A DNA stretch of 64,000 bases from Qipengyuania algicida (GCF_009828025.1 NZ_WTYA01000011.1:24677-88676); one strand, 5' to 3'; counted from the first letter of the stretch, positions 52,836-63,518 are shown. Numbers and translations: made by a program. The notes: generated from the letters alone by a model not told the origin.

Positions 52836-53975
52836 ATGAAGAAATTGACGGGACCGAATGACGGTCGGCGTAAACTCGAAGGCAAGATCATCGACGCCGA
52901 ATGGGAAGACGTTGATGATGAAGCGCCTTCGATAGGCGATCGTATCAAGCAGAAATTCAAAAATGTCGCGATGGTCGTTGGCGTGATAGTCCTTGGGCTA
53001 TGGGTGATAGGGATGATGACCACCTCACCTGACGGCAATAACAGTAGCAACAATTCTCCACCATCTGATGACGCTGCTGCCGGGCCAACTCGTGACTGGC
53101 TTGTTGGGGCTTGGGTCATGACGCCAAAGGGCGGTTCCGATGGCAAGACCGCGTGCAGTGATTTCAACGCTCCGGGCCTGGAAAAACTCAACCGACACAC
53201 AGCCAAGGCGCTTCTTTTCACCAAGGATGGGACTTACAAGAGCTTCTTTACTTACCGTGCGCCTACTAAGGAGGAGCACTATCAGGGCATGACGGCGCAG
53301 TACCAACTCGATGGGGATACGCTTGAACTCAGTAATGTGAATGTGACCGAACCTTTTGGCGGCGTGTGGCAAGATGAGAGTTTTCAGCTCGTGGCTAAAA
53401 GCTCCAACGTGATGACGTTGAGCGACCATAATGGCACGGTGCGGTTCGTGCGCTGTCAAGGGAACGCTTCGGGTTTGTTTGATTTCGCGCCAGCCTCTCA
53501 GGCTAGTGCTTCCGATCAGCCGAGCCAGTCAACGCTCGACACGCAAAACCTAGGATTGCTCTGTTCAGACCAGCGGATCATTGATCAACTACACGAGCCG
53601 TTTGCCAAAGCCGTCCGCCAAGCGCTTATTGTTACCGCTGCACAACAGTCAGCCGACACTCGCGATGATGCCGTAGCGCTGGCGTGGATAAACGCTAATT
53701 CGTTCACCAAACTGAATTTTGTCTTTCGAGATATTACCAGCCTCGGAGTGGGGCATGATGATGCCAATCGCACTACAGTAAGATGCCGGGCGAAGCTTAG
53801 AATCGCCAAACCGATGGCAGAAGCGGATGGCGTGTTTTCGTCCTACACGCAGTTCAATGATGCCTACTATACGCTGAAGTTGGATGATCCCGGCGACTTG
53901 GATTCGAAAATATTTCTTCTGGCTGAAATCAGGCCGGTTAATGGAAAACTTGACGTCACCACCGGCACTGAATGA
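52836..53975 (+). CDS. Membrane-anchored hypothetical protein
   Basis: A 379-residue protein: an acidic cytoplasmic N-terminus (DAEWEDVDDEAPS), one membrane helix at about residues 47-65 (VAMVVGVIVLGLWVIGMM), a Ser/Asn/Pro linker, then an exported region with WLVGAWVMTPKGG and ACSDFN, and later LCSDQR and VRCRAK. Its beta-rich first half recalls lipocalin-like folds, but this is weak. GGGAAATAG precedes the ATG. An earlier ATG at 52818 would add six residues. Function unknown. Confidence 0.65.
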   Translation: MKKLTGPNDGRRKLEGKIIDAEWEDVDDEAPSIGDRIKQKFKNVAMVVGVIVLGLWVIGMMTTSPDGNNSSNNSPPSDDAAAGPTRDWLVGAWVMTPKGGSDGKTACSDFNAPGLEKLNRHTAKALLFTKDGTYKSFFTYRAPTKEEHYQGMTAQYQLDGDTLELSNVNVTEPFGGVWQDESFQLVAKSSNVMTLSDHNGTVRFVRCQGNASGLFDFAPASQASASDQPSQSTLDTQNLGLLCSDQRIIDQLHEPFAKAVRQALIVTAAQQSADTRDDAVALAWINANSFTKLNFVFRDITSLGVGHDDANRTTVRCRAKLRIAKPMAEADGVFSSYTQFNDAYYTLKLDDPGDLDSKIFLLAEIRPVNGKLDVTTGTE

Positions 53976-54034
53976 GGCTACACCTGCCAGTTTCGTGATG
54001 GACCTGCAAAACGATGGAATGCGGGCATTCACTT

Positions 54035-54234
54035 CTACGACATCCCGCCAACAGACCCGCTGGTCTGGCTCTTGTGCATCATCGCCAGCCTCATACGGCC
54101 CTTGCAGCCCAGCACCCGGCGCCGAGACCGGCGCTCGATCTGATCGATATAGAGATGCCCGACATGACGCTCGTTCATGAGGAAGACGCGAGTGAGGTAG
54201 TGAACATGACCGCAGGACTGGCAAACACCTTCCG
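54035..54234 (-). pseudogene. Remnant of a zinc-ribbon hypothetical protein
   Basis: A 65-codon open stretch with no good start codon. It contains CQSCGHVHYLTR and IERRSRRRVLGCKG, which resemble a two-CxxC zinc-ribbon protein found in sphingomonads, with the second CxxC disrupted. It looks like a decayed gene fragment. Confidence 0.4.
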
Positions 54235-54237
54235 GTT

Positions 54238-54735
54238 ATCCGGGAGATCGGCGGCCCGGAGCTTGGTCTCCCAGTTACCTTTCGCCAGAAGTCCTTAATT
54301 GATCTCGCCGCCTATGTTTTCGAGGTTATCGTGCGGCCAGATACCGATGCTGGCGAACGTCTTTTGAACCGCCTCTGCTTTCTTGGAGGCCGATGCTGTG
54401 AAAAAGAAGCCAAGAAAACAGGTTTTCGCTTTAGTTGTGCGACAGCATGCTGCGAATGATCCGTCAGCCGCAGTTAAAAATTTATCATTTTTGTAGAAGT
54501 TCCGGCGAGCGGCAAAGCAAGCACCTACTACAAGCTGGCTGTTGCATTGGACGAAAAATTTAAGAATAAGTCTACAGTAAAATCCGTCCGGTGAATGGGG
54601 CTGCGATTACATCCATAATGGATATAAATAACAGAATGTTAACTGTCATTGTGAATTGACGCCAAGCCCAAGCGGTGAAACACATAAGCCTGTCGCTTGA
54701 GACTCGGGTTGCAGCCAAGCGTCAGGAGGGTCGCT
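54238..54735. other. Non-coding or decayed island sequence
   Basis: No gene is supported. Short open stretches appear in several frames but lack ribosome sites or domain features. The last part is AT-rich and probably carries the promoter of the type I secretion genes. Confidence 0.4.
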
Positions 54736-56886
54736 TTGGTTGGGTTGGGGAAACAACACGTTGCTGAGCCGAACGATTCGGGTTTGGTCAGCTTTGTAAC
54801 TGTACTTGCGATGCATCGTGTCGCTGCCGATCCCGATCAGCTTCGGCATGCACTCGGACATCACCGAAATCTCTCGACGAATGATATTGTTCGGCTGTCC
54901 AGGACAATTGAGGGAGTGCGCGCCAAAGGCGTCGTCACGAGCTATGATCGATTGGGCAGGATACCTTTCCCCGCGCTGGCTCAAGTCCAATCTGAATGGG
55001 TTGTGATTGGTGGAGTCGCCGATGACGTAGTGTTGATTCAGCGTCCACATGGTTCGCCGCAAAAAATTGATCGTGACCGTTTTATCGAGGATTGGGATGG
55101 CGCGCTCGTCATGGTCACCACGCGCGAAGGAGTGAATGGCGCGCTGGGTCGGTTCGATTTCACATGGTTTATCCCGCAGATCGTACGTTATCGCCGCCTG
55201 ATCGGCGAGGTTTTGCTCATTACGCTGGCGCTCAACCTGCTTGGGCTTGCCGCGCCACTATTCTTCCAAAATGTAATCGACAAAGTGCTGGTGCATAACA
55301 CCCTTGCTACGCTGCAAGTGCTCTCAATTGGATTGGTAGCTGTGTCGCTCTGGGAGGTGGCATTTGGCTGGCTCCGCACCCGCTTATACTCCGAAACCAG
55401 TCAGAAGCTGGACGTGGAGCTTGGTGCGCGGTTGTTTCGCCATTTGCTCGGCCTCCCGATAGCCTATTTCGAGGGGCGAAGGGTTGGCGATACCGTAACC
55501 CGGATTCGCCAGCTCGAACAGATCCGTGAATTTCTGACCAATGCGTCACTGTCTGTGTTAGTCGATCCAATCTTCACAGTGGTCTTTCTGATCGCAATGT
55601 GGATCTACTCGCAGACCTTGTTCTGGATCGTCATGCTGACGATCCCTGCCTATGTTGCGGTTTCGCTGCTCGTCACAAAGCCATTGAGGCATCGCCTCAA
55701 TGAAAAATACGAGCGCGGATCAGCCAACAATGCCCTGTTGGTCGAAAGCGTGTCAGGCATCCAGACGGTCAAGGCTGCTGCCGTGGAGCCGCAATGGCGA
55801 GATCGCTGGGAACAGCAATTGGCAGCTTACAGCGCGGCCAATCAGCGAGTCATCAATCTCGGGAATACCGGAAGCCAGACCGTACAACTCATTTCCAAGC
55901 TCAGCCTAGCGGCCATTCTGTTCTTTGGGGCTCAGCAGGTGATTGCCGGTGCTTTGACTGTTGGAGGGCTCGTCGCGTTCAACATGTTCGCTCAGCGAGT
56001 TTCAGGGCCTGTGATCCGCATGGCGCAGCTCTGGCAGGACTTTCAGCAAGTGCGCATTTCGGTGGAGCGCTTAGGGGATGTTCTCAACGCGCCCGTTGAA
56101 GCCGGGGCAGGGTCGAAGATTGCATTGCCCAAGCTGAAAGGCGCAATCCGCTTCGATCAAGTGCGTTTTCGCTATGGCCTGGAAGGGCCGTGGACACTGG
56201 ATGATATTTCGATCGATCTTCCTGCAGGTAGCACGCTGGGTATCGCGGGCTCTTCCGGGTCGGGTAAATCCACACTCACGAAGCTCCTTCAGCGTTTGTA
56301 TACTCCCGCCTCAGGCAGGATTTTGATCGATGGTGTGGATATTGCGCAGGTCGATCCCGCCTGGCTGCGTCGTCAGATTGGCGTGGTGCTGCAGGAAAAC
56401 CTGCTTTTCAACCGCAGCATTCGTGACAACATCGCCCTCGCCAATCCCGGCATGCCTCTGGAGCAGGTGATGGCTGCAGCACAGCTTTCCGGTGCGCATG
56501 AGTTCATCCTCACGATGCCCCAAGGTTATGATACGCTCATCGAGGAGCGCGGCGTCAACCTGTCGGGCGGGCAACGTCAGCGTATTGCAATCGCGCGTGC
56601 ACTGGTCACGCAGCCCCGCATCCTGATCCTCGATGAAGCGACTTCTGCGCTCGACGCGGAAAGCGAAGAAATCATACAAACGAATTTGAAAGCGATGGCA
56701 CGCGGGCGGACAGTGCTGATCATTGCGCACCGTCTGTCAGCCATCCGACAATGCGATCGCATCATCACCTTGGAAAAGGGGCGGATTGTCGAAAGCGGAT
56801 CACATGCAGACTTGATCGAGAAGGATGGTCGTTACGCCAGCCTGCATCGGCGACAGATGGGCCTGGTTGAGGGGGTGGCTGCGTGA
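54736..56886 (+). CDS. Type I secretion permease/ATPase (HlyB-like)
   Basis: A 716-residue ABC exporter. An N-terminal C39-like domain (about 10-130) lacks the catalytic Cys, as in HlyB, where it binds the substrate. A membrane domain with six helices follows. The ATPase has Walker A GSSGSGKST near residue 505, LSGGQRQRIAIARAL and ILILDEATSALD, plus the H-loop IIAHRLSAI. The start is TTG 54736, 5 bases after AGGAGGG. It exports RTX proteins with the next gene product; the outer-membrane TolC partner is not in the window. Confidence 0.93.
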   Translation: MVGLGKQHVAEPNDSGLVSFVTVLAMHRVAADPDQLRHALGHHRNLSTNDIVRLSRTIEGVRAKGVVTSYDRLGRIPFPALAQVQSEWVVIGGVADDVVLIQRPHGSPQKIDRDRFIEDWDGALVMVTTREGVNGALGRFDFTWFIPQIVRYRRLIGEVLLITLALNLLGLAAPLFFQNVIDKVLVHNTLATLQVLSIGLVAVSLWEVAFGWLRTRLYSETSQKLDVELGARLFRHLLGLPIAYFEGRRVGDTVTRIRQLEQIREFLTNASLSVLVDPIFTVVFLIAMWIYSQTLFWIVMLTIPAYVAVSLLVTKPLRHRLNEKYERGSANNALLVESVSGIQTVKAAAVEPQWRDRWEQQLAAYSAANQRVINLGNTGSQTVQLISKLSLAAILFFGAQQVIAGALTVGGLVAFNMFAQRVSGPVIRMAQLWQDFQQVRISVERLGDVLNAPVEAGAGSKIALPKLKGAIRFDQVRFRYGLEGPWTLDDISIDLPAGSTLGIAGSSGSGKSTLTKLLQRLYTPASGRILIDGVDIAQVDPAWLRRQIGVVLQENLLFNRSIRDNIALANPGMPLEQVMAAAQLSGAHEFILTMPQGYDTLIEERGVNLSGGQRQRIAIARALVTQPRILILDEATSALDAESEEIIQTNLKAMARGRTVLIIAHRLSAIRQCDRIITLEKGRIVESGSHADLIEKDGRYASLHRRQMGLVEGVAA

Positions 56887-58277
56887 ACGCTCTTGCACGC
56901 TACTGGGATGCAACGCGGATCGCGCTCGCACAGGACAAGGCACGCAAGCGAAGCTGGCTCGGATGCGATGAGGTAACCTTCCTCCCAGCCGCCTTGGAAG
57001 TAATCGAGCGGCCTGTATCGCCTACCGGACGGATCACCACGTGGCTGCTGTTGTTTGGTTTGCTGCTCACCCTTGCCTGGCTTACGTTCGGCCGCCTCGA
57101 CGTTGTCGCATCGGCACCGGGTAAATTGATACCGGCACAAAACGTCAAACTGATCCAGCCACCAGAGGCCGGGGTGGTCCGCGAAATACTGGTGCGTGAC
57201 GGCCAACACGTCAAAGCAGGCCAACCTCTCGTTGAACTTGATCCCACGGCGTCGAAGGCGAACAGCGAGCAAGCGCGAAAGGCATTGGAGAGCGCGGAAC
57301 TCGACGCTGCACGGGCTCGCGCAGTGCTATCGGCGCTTAACGGGAAGGGCTTCCACTTCACCGCCCCTGTGGGAACAGCGTTGGACATTGCCGCACTTCA
57401 AGAACAGCTTGCCGAAGCACAACTTGCGGACATCAGAGCGTCTGCCGCAGGCCATTCAGCGGAGTTGAATGCAGCGACAGCTTCACGGTCCGAAGCGCAG
57501 GTAGAGGCGACGAAGCTTACGGAGACGCTGCCGCTACTCGATGAGCAATTGGACGCCAACGAAAAGTTGTTGTCGCGCGGCTTCGTACCCAAGCTCAAGG
57601 TCATTGAAATGCGGCGGCAGCGGATGGCCGCCTCGCGCGACCGCGATGCCGCACTTGAACGCGCGAAGCAAGCCGCTGCACAGATGGCGAGAGCCCGTAC
57701 CGCGGTGATGGCTTCACGCGAGCAAGCTCGGGTGCAGATCATGGGCGATTTGGCCAAGGCTGAAAATGAGGCACGCATGCGCCATGACGACCTCGCCAAG
57801 GCGCTCAACGCGGTCGCACACCAGCGCCTGGTCAGTCCGGTATCCGGCACTGTAACACAGTTGGCGGTTCACACTATTGGCGGGGTCGTCGAGGCGACGA
57901 AACCCATCATGGTCATTGTGCCTGACGGAGGGCCACTTGTTGCTGATGTCATGGTGCTCAACAAGGATATAGGCTTTGTAAGGCCGGGCCAGGCGGTAGC
58001 CCTGAAACTCGATGCGTTTCCATTCACTCAGTATGGCACGGTGCATGGCCGCATCGAAAGTATCAGCTCCGATGCCGTCGAGAACGATAAGCTCGGTTTG
58101 GTCTATTCGGCGCGTGTGCACCTAGATGATCGAGCATTAAGCATCGACGGCAGATTGACTCAACTCGCGCCAGGTATGTCCGGCGTCGCAGATATTCGCA
58201 TCGGGCGAAGAACCATTGCGTCTTATATTGTAAGTCCGCTAAGTAAAGTCGGGAAAGAAAGTGGCCGAGAGAAATAG
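56883..58277 (+). CDS. HlyD family type I secretion adaptor
   Basis: A 464-residue membrane fusion protein. One membrane helix at residues 51-70, then a lipoyl-like half (GKLIPAQNVKLIQPPEAGVVREILVRDGQ), a long coiled coil rich in Ala, Glu and Arg, and the second half-lipoyl (RLVSPVSGTVTQLAVHTIGG) and barrel domains. It bridges the ABC protein and TolC. The start is GTG 56883, overlapping the upstream stop (GTGA). Confidence 0.94.
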   Translation: MNALARYWDATRIALAQDKARKRSWLGCDEVTFLPAALEVIERPVSPTGRITTWLLLFGLLLTLAWLTFGRLDVVASAPGKLIPAQNVKLIQPPEAGVVREILVRDGQHVKAGQPLVELDPTASKANSEQARKALESAELDAARARAVLSALNGKGFHFTAPVGTALDIAALQEQLAEAQLADIRASAAGHSAELNAATASRSEAQVEATKLTETLPLLDEQLDANEKLLSRGFVPKLKVIEMRRQRMAASRDRDAALERAKQAAAQMARARTAVMASREQARVQIMGDLAKAENEARMRHDDLAKALNAVAHQRLVSPVSGTVTQLAVHTIGGVVEATKPIMVIVPDGGPLVADVMVLNKDIGFVRPGQAVALKLDAFPFTQYGTVHGRIESISSDAVENDKLGLVYSARVHLDDRALSIDGRLTQLAPGMSGVADIRIGRRTIASYIVSPLSKVGKESGREK

Positions 58278-58369
58278 GTTATTCGGTAATACAATAATAT
58301 TGTATTTCACTTTTCTATATTGCTCACCTATAATGCTATATTTCCAATTGAATTTTAGGAGCTGCTTTT

Positions 58370-58762
58370 ATGACGACTAGCGCAATATTTATTATTCTAG
58401 CATTAGGATTGGGTGTACAATCAACCGATTGTGTTCCTGATGGATATGCAATCGTCAAGGGGAATGATTTAAAACAGGTGATCACTGGATCAATTATTAC
58501 GCATAAAGTGCCTGATGGACAAATTTCTCCTGGAGAGCTTTACACAAAATACGGAGAGTACAGATTTATAGGGGGAGAAGTCTGGGACACTAGCGCGCCA
58601 TATGAGTTTAAAAACGATCGTGTATGCCTGAAGCTCAAAAAAGATCTTTGCTACAGTTACTACGTGGACGCTCATAGGAATTACATTAGAAGAGATATCA
58701 CAAATGAAAACTCAGAATTCGAAGAAGTAATTATATCACATCTAGAAAAAAATGGAGGATAA
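58370..58762 (+). CDS. Small exported cysteine-containing protein, candidate protease inhibitor
   Basis: A 130-residue protein with a short hydrophobic N-terminus ([12 protein letters not shown]) that may be a signal peptide, though it lacks a basic n-region. Three cysteines are seen (STDCVPD, VCLKL, LCYSYY); two can pair. No family recognised. AGGAGCTGCTTTT precedes the ATG. It is AT-rich and sits between secretion genes and the RTX metalloprotease, overlapping nothing. By position it recalls the small periplasmic inhibitors of serralysin operons, but no homology is claimed. Confidence 0.65.
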   Translation: MTTSAIFIILALGLGVQSTDCVPDGYAIVKGNDLKQVITGSIITHKVPDGQISPGELYTKYGEYRFIGGEVWDTSAPYEFKNDRVCLKLKKDLCYSYYVDAHRNYIRRDITNENSEFEEVIISHLEKNGG

Positions 58763-58763
58763 T

Positions 58764-61700
58764 ATGTCAGAGGCGTCTGTTGTCGCGGCATTGCAGTTCT
58801 GGTCGCCGTCTGGTTGGGCAACATATTCAAATCGCATTCCAGTTAACCTATCCGGTCAGGAAGAGTCTGACTTTGAAAATAAGGTAATCAACGCGATATC
58901 AACCCTTTACGACAAATCTCCTGAAACTCGGGCGATGTTGGAAAGCTTGGCGGCGGCTGGACCTATTCGCATTGGAAAGTCTCCCGCTAATATGGGTCCA
59001 GCATCCTGGGTGCCTGCGGGCTCGACAAACGATTCTTACATTCTATTCGATCCAAACCAGGAAGTATTTTCTGTAAGTAAAACTGGAACTATTTTCCAGA
59101 TGGATCCGCTCGTAATCTTAGCTCACGAGATTGGGCACTCTGCGGGACTAGTGGATCCTGTAACAGATAAAACATACTCGATTGGAAGCAATACATTTCG
59201 ATATTCATCGGACGAATTGATGAATACGCCTGGGCTTGTACAAGGAACGTCAAGCTCGACGGAATATATATATTCGCCCAATGTAGTTGAACACGAATGG
59301 ACGGTAAGCGCAGAGCTTGGAATTTCAGATTTGCGGTCATCATACAATGCCGGACTTATTAAGTTGGACGTAAAATATAAACCTCTGTTACAATCAGCTG
59401 CTAATTCTGGGGGGCTAACCGGAGGAAATACAGTTCAGATAACGCGGTTTGGGGACCAAGGAAATACTCACGACAATGTAATAAATTTTTCGAGTTGGCC
59501 AAAATTATTTGACGGATCACTACTAGGTGTTCTTGCGTTCGGATTTTCTGGTAATGATACGATGATAGGCGCAAATGGGCATAATTATTTCTACGGAGGA
59601 ACTGGAAACGATTTAGTTAATGGCGGTGAAGAGGCTGATTTCCTTTATGGAGAGCAAGATAATGACATAATTGACGGTCATGCAGGCAACGATAACATTT
59701 ATGGTGGTTCTGGCGATGATATGCTCATCGGTGGCGCTGGAGATGATGATCTGTGGGGCGGAGATAAGAACGTTAGTTCTGGGCTAGGTGACGGTAACGA
59801 CACTGCGAATTACCAATCTAGCACCAATGCTATTAAGCTGGTTTACGATGGCACGGACTCTGTCCTGAAGACCAAAGTCGAAGACGGCCTGGGTGGAACG
59901 GATACCCTTCATTCTATCGAAAAAGTCATCGGCACCTCAAAAGCTGACTCGCTGCAGATCAAAGGCAATATCGCCTATAGCACTACGCTGACATTCGATG
60001 CCAACCATGGCCAAAATGGCGAGAGGCAGGATATCATCAATGGGTCTGGTATGGCATTGGGCGCTGACTTCACCATCGAAATCAACAAAAGTGGCGTCGG
60101 CACAGTTACCGACAATACAACTGGCGGCGTTATCCACCTCCAGAATTTCGACACGGATGTCGTGGGCACGCGAGGTAACGATTGGATCACCGACCTCACC
60201 GATGGCGCCAAGTATTTTTCGGGTGGGTTCGGCGACGATCTCATCTCGATTGCGGGAACCACAGGTGACTCCACAATTCTCGGCGGTTTCGGCGATGATG
60301 AGATCACGGGCGGCCTGGGCAATGACGTTCTCATTGGTGGGGATGGCATCTTAAACACACTTTCCGGCGGTGATGGCGACGATCTGCTGATTGGATCAGG
60401 CTATAACGATACTTTGCAAGGCGGAGACGGGAACGACTACCTCCGCGTTGTCGGAGGTAATGCGAGCGCAACCCTGGCGGGCGGAGCTGGTGACGATCTG
60501 ATTGATGCGGCGACGGATTCACCAAACGACTTGAGTCTCGTCCAATTCGGATTCGGCGAAGGCCACGACACGCTTGTCGGACAGGTAAGCGAAGATCCAA
60601 ATTCAGGGCAAACCGCCGTGCGATGGGGTGTTAATGGCATCGATATGTCCGCAGTAAGCAGGGCGGACGTCACGTTTGTTTGGAATCCCGTTGTAACAGG
60701 CGGTTTCCCAGGGACTGGCGAGATCGCTGGTATGACGTATCTGGAAGGGACATGTGCAATTCAACTCAGCGATGGGAGTTCGCTATACTTAGGCACTGTC
60801 ACTGGTTCCCAGTTCAACTGGTCCACAAGCGTTCCTACCGCATATGATCCAAACCAAACAACCATGCTAGACATCCCCGGCATCACTTTCTCTGACGGTC
60901 AATTTGCAGGGTCGCTTAATGGTGGGTCGTTCGAGTATGCCCAGTCCGTCAGCAGCCCTGACTCGCTCAATGTCGCGGCAGCAAATTATACCGGCCACGG
61001 AGCATCAGGCGATGTGTCTTTGACAGGCACATCCGGTGATGACACGCTGGAAAATGACAACAAGAATGGAACTATCGATGCTGCGGGCGGTGACGATACG
61101 ATCAATTTGACCAACGGAAATGTCAGCGTCGATGGCGGTGATGGACTTGACCAGGTCACAATGTTCAGCAGCTTGGGCGATTACGATCGTTCCTATGACG
61201 GGACCAATTTCGTTCTCACCGGCTATGATGAGGGTGCTGGTTCCATCAGTCTGACCAATGTGGAAACTATTACGTCCACCGCGGATGGCAAGACATATAA
61301 CGTTGCCGACCTCATCAGCCTGTTCGGCACGCCGGACAATGATACGATCGTTGGAACCGAGTTCGACGATACTATTACCTACGTAGGCGGGTTCGATACA
61401 ATAGATGGTGGAGAGGGGATCGACCTCCTGCAATTCTCAGGCAGCTCGCAAGATTATATGATTAGTAATGAGCCGGACGGAACCTTAGGCATTTTCCTTC
61501 TTTATGACAAAGGTGGAGCCAGCGCGGTGAACGTCGAAACTCTCTATTTTGCAGGCGACGACACAACCATTGCCGTCGCAGATTTGCCTGCTTTGGGTAC
61601 GTCGGGCAACGATTCCATTACGGGGAGTAATCTCGCAGAAGAATTATATGGGTACGGCGGCGATGATGTGATCGACGGCCTTGGCGGATATGACCGAATA

Positions 61701-62690
61701 ATGGGGGGAGATGGCAACGACACTTTAAACGGTGGCGATGGTGATGATGACCTGTTCGGAGAGACCGGGGACGATAATCTCAATGGCGGGGCTGGGGACG
61801 ATGTTCTTTATGGCGGAAGTGGCAGCAATACGGCCTTTTATGCTGGTCTGATGGCGTCATACAGTCTGGAAACCTATTGGGGCGATCTGCAGATCGTCGA
61901 TAACGATCCCGCAACCAACGGGGACGACGGCACCGACACCTTGTACAGCGTGCAGAATGCTCAGTTCAGCGATGGGACTGTCTCCCTGGCGTCTCCGATC
62001 GTTCTAGATCTCGATGGCAACGGGGTGCAGCTGGAGCAAAAGTCGAACGGCGTTCGGTTCGACTGGAGTGGCGACGGCAAAGCGGACAAAACCGGCTGGA
62101 TATCATCGGGCGATGGTTTCCTTGTCATCGACAGAAACGAAGATGGCGTTGTTTCCGGCGCATCCGAACTCAGTTTCACGTCCGACAAGTCTGGCGCGAA
62201 ATCCGATCTCGATGGACTCACGGCGTTCGATACCAACGGGGATGGAATACTCTCGGAATTGGACGCCGATTTCAGCAGCTTCGCAGTTTGGAAGGACTCT
62301 GACCAGAACGGTATTTCAACGCCGAATGAGATGATGTCCCTTGCCGATGCTGGTATTGCCCAGATCAATTTGTCTGGAGACCCCTTGAATCAGGTGTGGG
62401 GTTGGGACAGCAATATTGTCTACAACACCGGCACATTTTCCCGCACCGATGGAACGACTGGAGCCTTTAGTGACGTTGCCTTGAATTATGACCGGGCGAC
62501 GGTCGGTGCTCCATCGGCCATCGGGCATGACCCCCATATGCGAGCATCGCAACTGATCGAAGCGATGGCGGGCCACCGCCCTTGGCTGAGCGGGATGGAC
62601 AGGTTCGATAAGCCATCATCATTGGGCCCATTTGAGCGTGTGTTTGCTGTAAACACCATCAGTTACAACAATCATCTGCAGGCTGCTTGA
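58764..62690 (+). CDS. RTX calcium-binding protein with N-terminal metzincin-like motif
   Basis: A 1308-residue secreted protein. Residues 121-131 are [11 protein letters not shown], the HExxHxxGxxD zinc motif of metzincin-like proteases. RTX nonapeptide repeats ([22 protein letters not shown]) lie at about 262-333 and recur in several later blocks. The C-terminal part has [12 protein letters not shown]-hand-like [16 protein letters not shown] and [11 protein letters not shown], as in FrpC-like RTX proteins. It has no Sec signal and is the natural type I substrate. GGAGGATAAT precedes ATG 58764. The first kilobase is AT-rich, the rest is not. Confidence 0.9.
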   Translation: MSEASVVAALQFWSPSGWATYSNRIPVNLSGQEESDFENKVINAISTLYDKSPETRAMLESLAAAGPIRIGKSPANMGPASWVPAGSTNDSYILFDPNQEVFSVSKTGTIFQMDPLVILAHEIGHSAGLVDPVTDKTYSIGSNTFRYSSDELMNTPGLVQGTSSSTEYIYSPNVVEHEWTVSAELGISDLRSSYNAGLIKLDVKYKPLLQSAANSGGLTGGNTVQITRFGDQGNTHDNVINFSSWPKLFDGSLLGVLAFGFSGNDTMIGANGHNYFYGGTGNDLVNGGEEADFLYGEQDNDIIDGHAGNDNIYGGSGDDMLIGGAGDDDLWGGDKNVSSGLGDGNDTANYQSSTNAIKLVYDGTDSVLKTKVEDGLGGTDTLHSIEKVIGTSKADSLQIKGNIAYSTTLTFDANHGQNGERQDIINGSGMALGADFTIEINKSGVGTVTDNTTGGVIHLQNFDTDVVGTRGNDWITDLTDGAKYFSGGFGDDLISIAGTTGDSTILGGFGDDEITGGLGNDVLIGGDGILNTLSGGDGDDLLIGSGYNDTLQGGDGNDYLRVVGGNASATLAGGAGDDLIDAATDSPNDLSLVQFGFGEGHDTLVGQVSEDPNSGQTAVRWGVNGIDMSAVSRADVTFVWNPVVTGGFPGTGEIAGMTYLEGTCAIQLSDGSSLYLGTVTGSQFNWSTSVPTAYDPNQTTMLDIPGITFSDGQFAGSLNGGSFEYAQSVSSPDSLNVAAANYTGHGASGDVSLTGTSGDDTLENDNKNGTIDAAGGDDTINLTNGNVSVDGGDGLDQVTMFSSLGDYDRSYDGTNFVLTGYDEGAGSISLTNVETITSTADGKTYNVADLISLFGTPDNDTIVGTEFDDTITYVGGFDTIDGGEGIDLLQFSGSSQDYMISNEPDGTLGIFLLYDKGGASAVNVETLYFAGDDTTIAVADLPALGTSGNDSITGSNLAEELYGYGGDDVIDGLGGYDRIMGGDGNDTLNGGDGDDDLFGETGDDNLNGGAGDDVLYGGSGSNTAFYAGLMASYSLETYWGDLQIVDNDPATNGDDGTDTLYSVQNAQFSDGTVSLASPIVLDLDGNGVQLEQKSNGVRFDWSGDGKADKTGWISSGDGFLVIDRNEDGVVSGASELSFTSDKSGAKSDLDGLTAFDTNGDGILSELDADFSSFAVWKDSDQNGISTPNEMMSLADAGIAQINLSGDPLNQVWGWDSNIVYNTGTFSRTDGTTGAFSDVALNYDRATVGAPSAIGHDPHMRASQLIEAMAGHRPWLSGMDRFDKPSSLGPFERVFAVNTISYNNHLQAA

Positions 62691-62697
62691 TCAAAAT

Positions 62698-62721
62698 AGG
62701 GAAGGCCTCCGGGCCTTCCCT
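62698..62721 (+). terminator. Hairpin after the RTX gene
   Basis: A perfect 10-bp stem (62698-62707 with 62712-62721) and a TCCG tetraloop, 8 bases after the stop codon. No T run follows, so termination may be partial. Confidence 0.65.
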
Positions 62722-62837
62722 GCCAACATGCTTCAGTCCGGGCGGCGAAATATTCGTCCGAGCCCAATTCCTTGCTGCAGGCAACTGCAAAACTGGAGAT
62801 CGCGGCTAGAGCTAATCACAAAGCGTCCTAGAAGCGG

Positions 62838-63422
62838 TCATTGAGCAATTGCTCGTCTCTCAACGCGCTGGATTGCAGATCGGCTGACATTGTACTCCTT
62901 GGCCAGCGTTCCATAGGATTGCCCCCGCTTCAATTTAGCCAAGATGTCGCGCTCTTGATCGTCGCTCAGTAAACGTGGGCGTCCCAACTTTTTGCCTTCT
63001 GCCTTAGCTCGTTTGAGGCCGGCCTGAGTCCGCTCAATCAACAGGTCGCGTTCGAACTCAGCAACAGCACTGATAACGGCCATTGTCATTTTACCAGCCG
63101 CGCTGGTCAGGTCGACACCACCAAGCGCCAAGCAATGCACCTTGACCTTATTGTTTGTCAACTTCTCGACGGTCGTGCGAACGTCCATCGCATTGCGCCC
63201 CAAGCGATCAAGCTTGGTGACGATCAGAACGTCATCCCATTCCATCCGGTCGAGCAGTTTCTTGAAGCCAGCACGCTCCATCGCTGGCACTGAACCGGAA
63301 ACTGATTCAGCGACGATCCTGTGGTGCTTCACGTCAAAACCAGCCGCTTGGATTTCCCTGATCTGGTTGTCGTTGGTTTGATCAAGTGTGCTAACGCGAC
63401 AGTAGGCGAACGAGCGTGACAT
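62838..63422 (-). CDS. Serine recombinase (resolvase/invertase family)
   Basis: A 194-residue small serine recombinase. The nucleophile is Ser 11 in AYCRVSTLDQ; KLDRLGRNAMD and FERDLLIERTQAGLKRAK are also family landmarks, followed by a C-terminal HTH (LAKEYNVSRSAIQRV). It should resolve cointegrates or invert a segment. Its own promoter region carries TGTATT/AATACA repeats that look like a res site. No transposase is visible beside it. Confidence 0.94.
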   Translation of the reverse strand: MSRSFAYCRVSTLDQTNDNQIREIQAAGFDVKHHRIVAESVSGSVPAMERAGFKKLLDRMEWDDVLIVTKLDRLGRNAMDVRTTVEKLTNNKVKVHCLALGGVDLTSAAGKMTMAVISAVAEFERDLLIERTQAGLKRAKAEGKKLGRPRLLSDDQERDILAKLKRGQSYGTLAKEYNVSRSAIQRVERRAIAQ

Positions 63423-63432
63423 AAAAATCTCT

Positions 63433-63518
63433 TGTATTCAAAATGTTGCACGAAATGTGCATTGTATTGAAATACAGGTCAAGTTAGTTTTAAATACAGA
63501 TTGCAGCGCTGTATTCAA
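63433..63518. repeat. Probable res site with TGTATT/AATACA repeats
   Basis: Several related elements occur just upstream of the resolvase start. They are TGTATTCA at 63433, the palindrome TGTATTGAAATACA at 63463-63476, and AATACAG (63493-63499) facing CTGTATT (63509-63515). The set of inverted elements and its position are what a resolvase binding region should look like; it may also autoregulate the gene. Confidence 0.6.
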
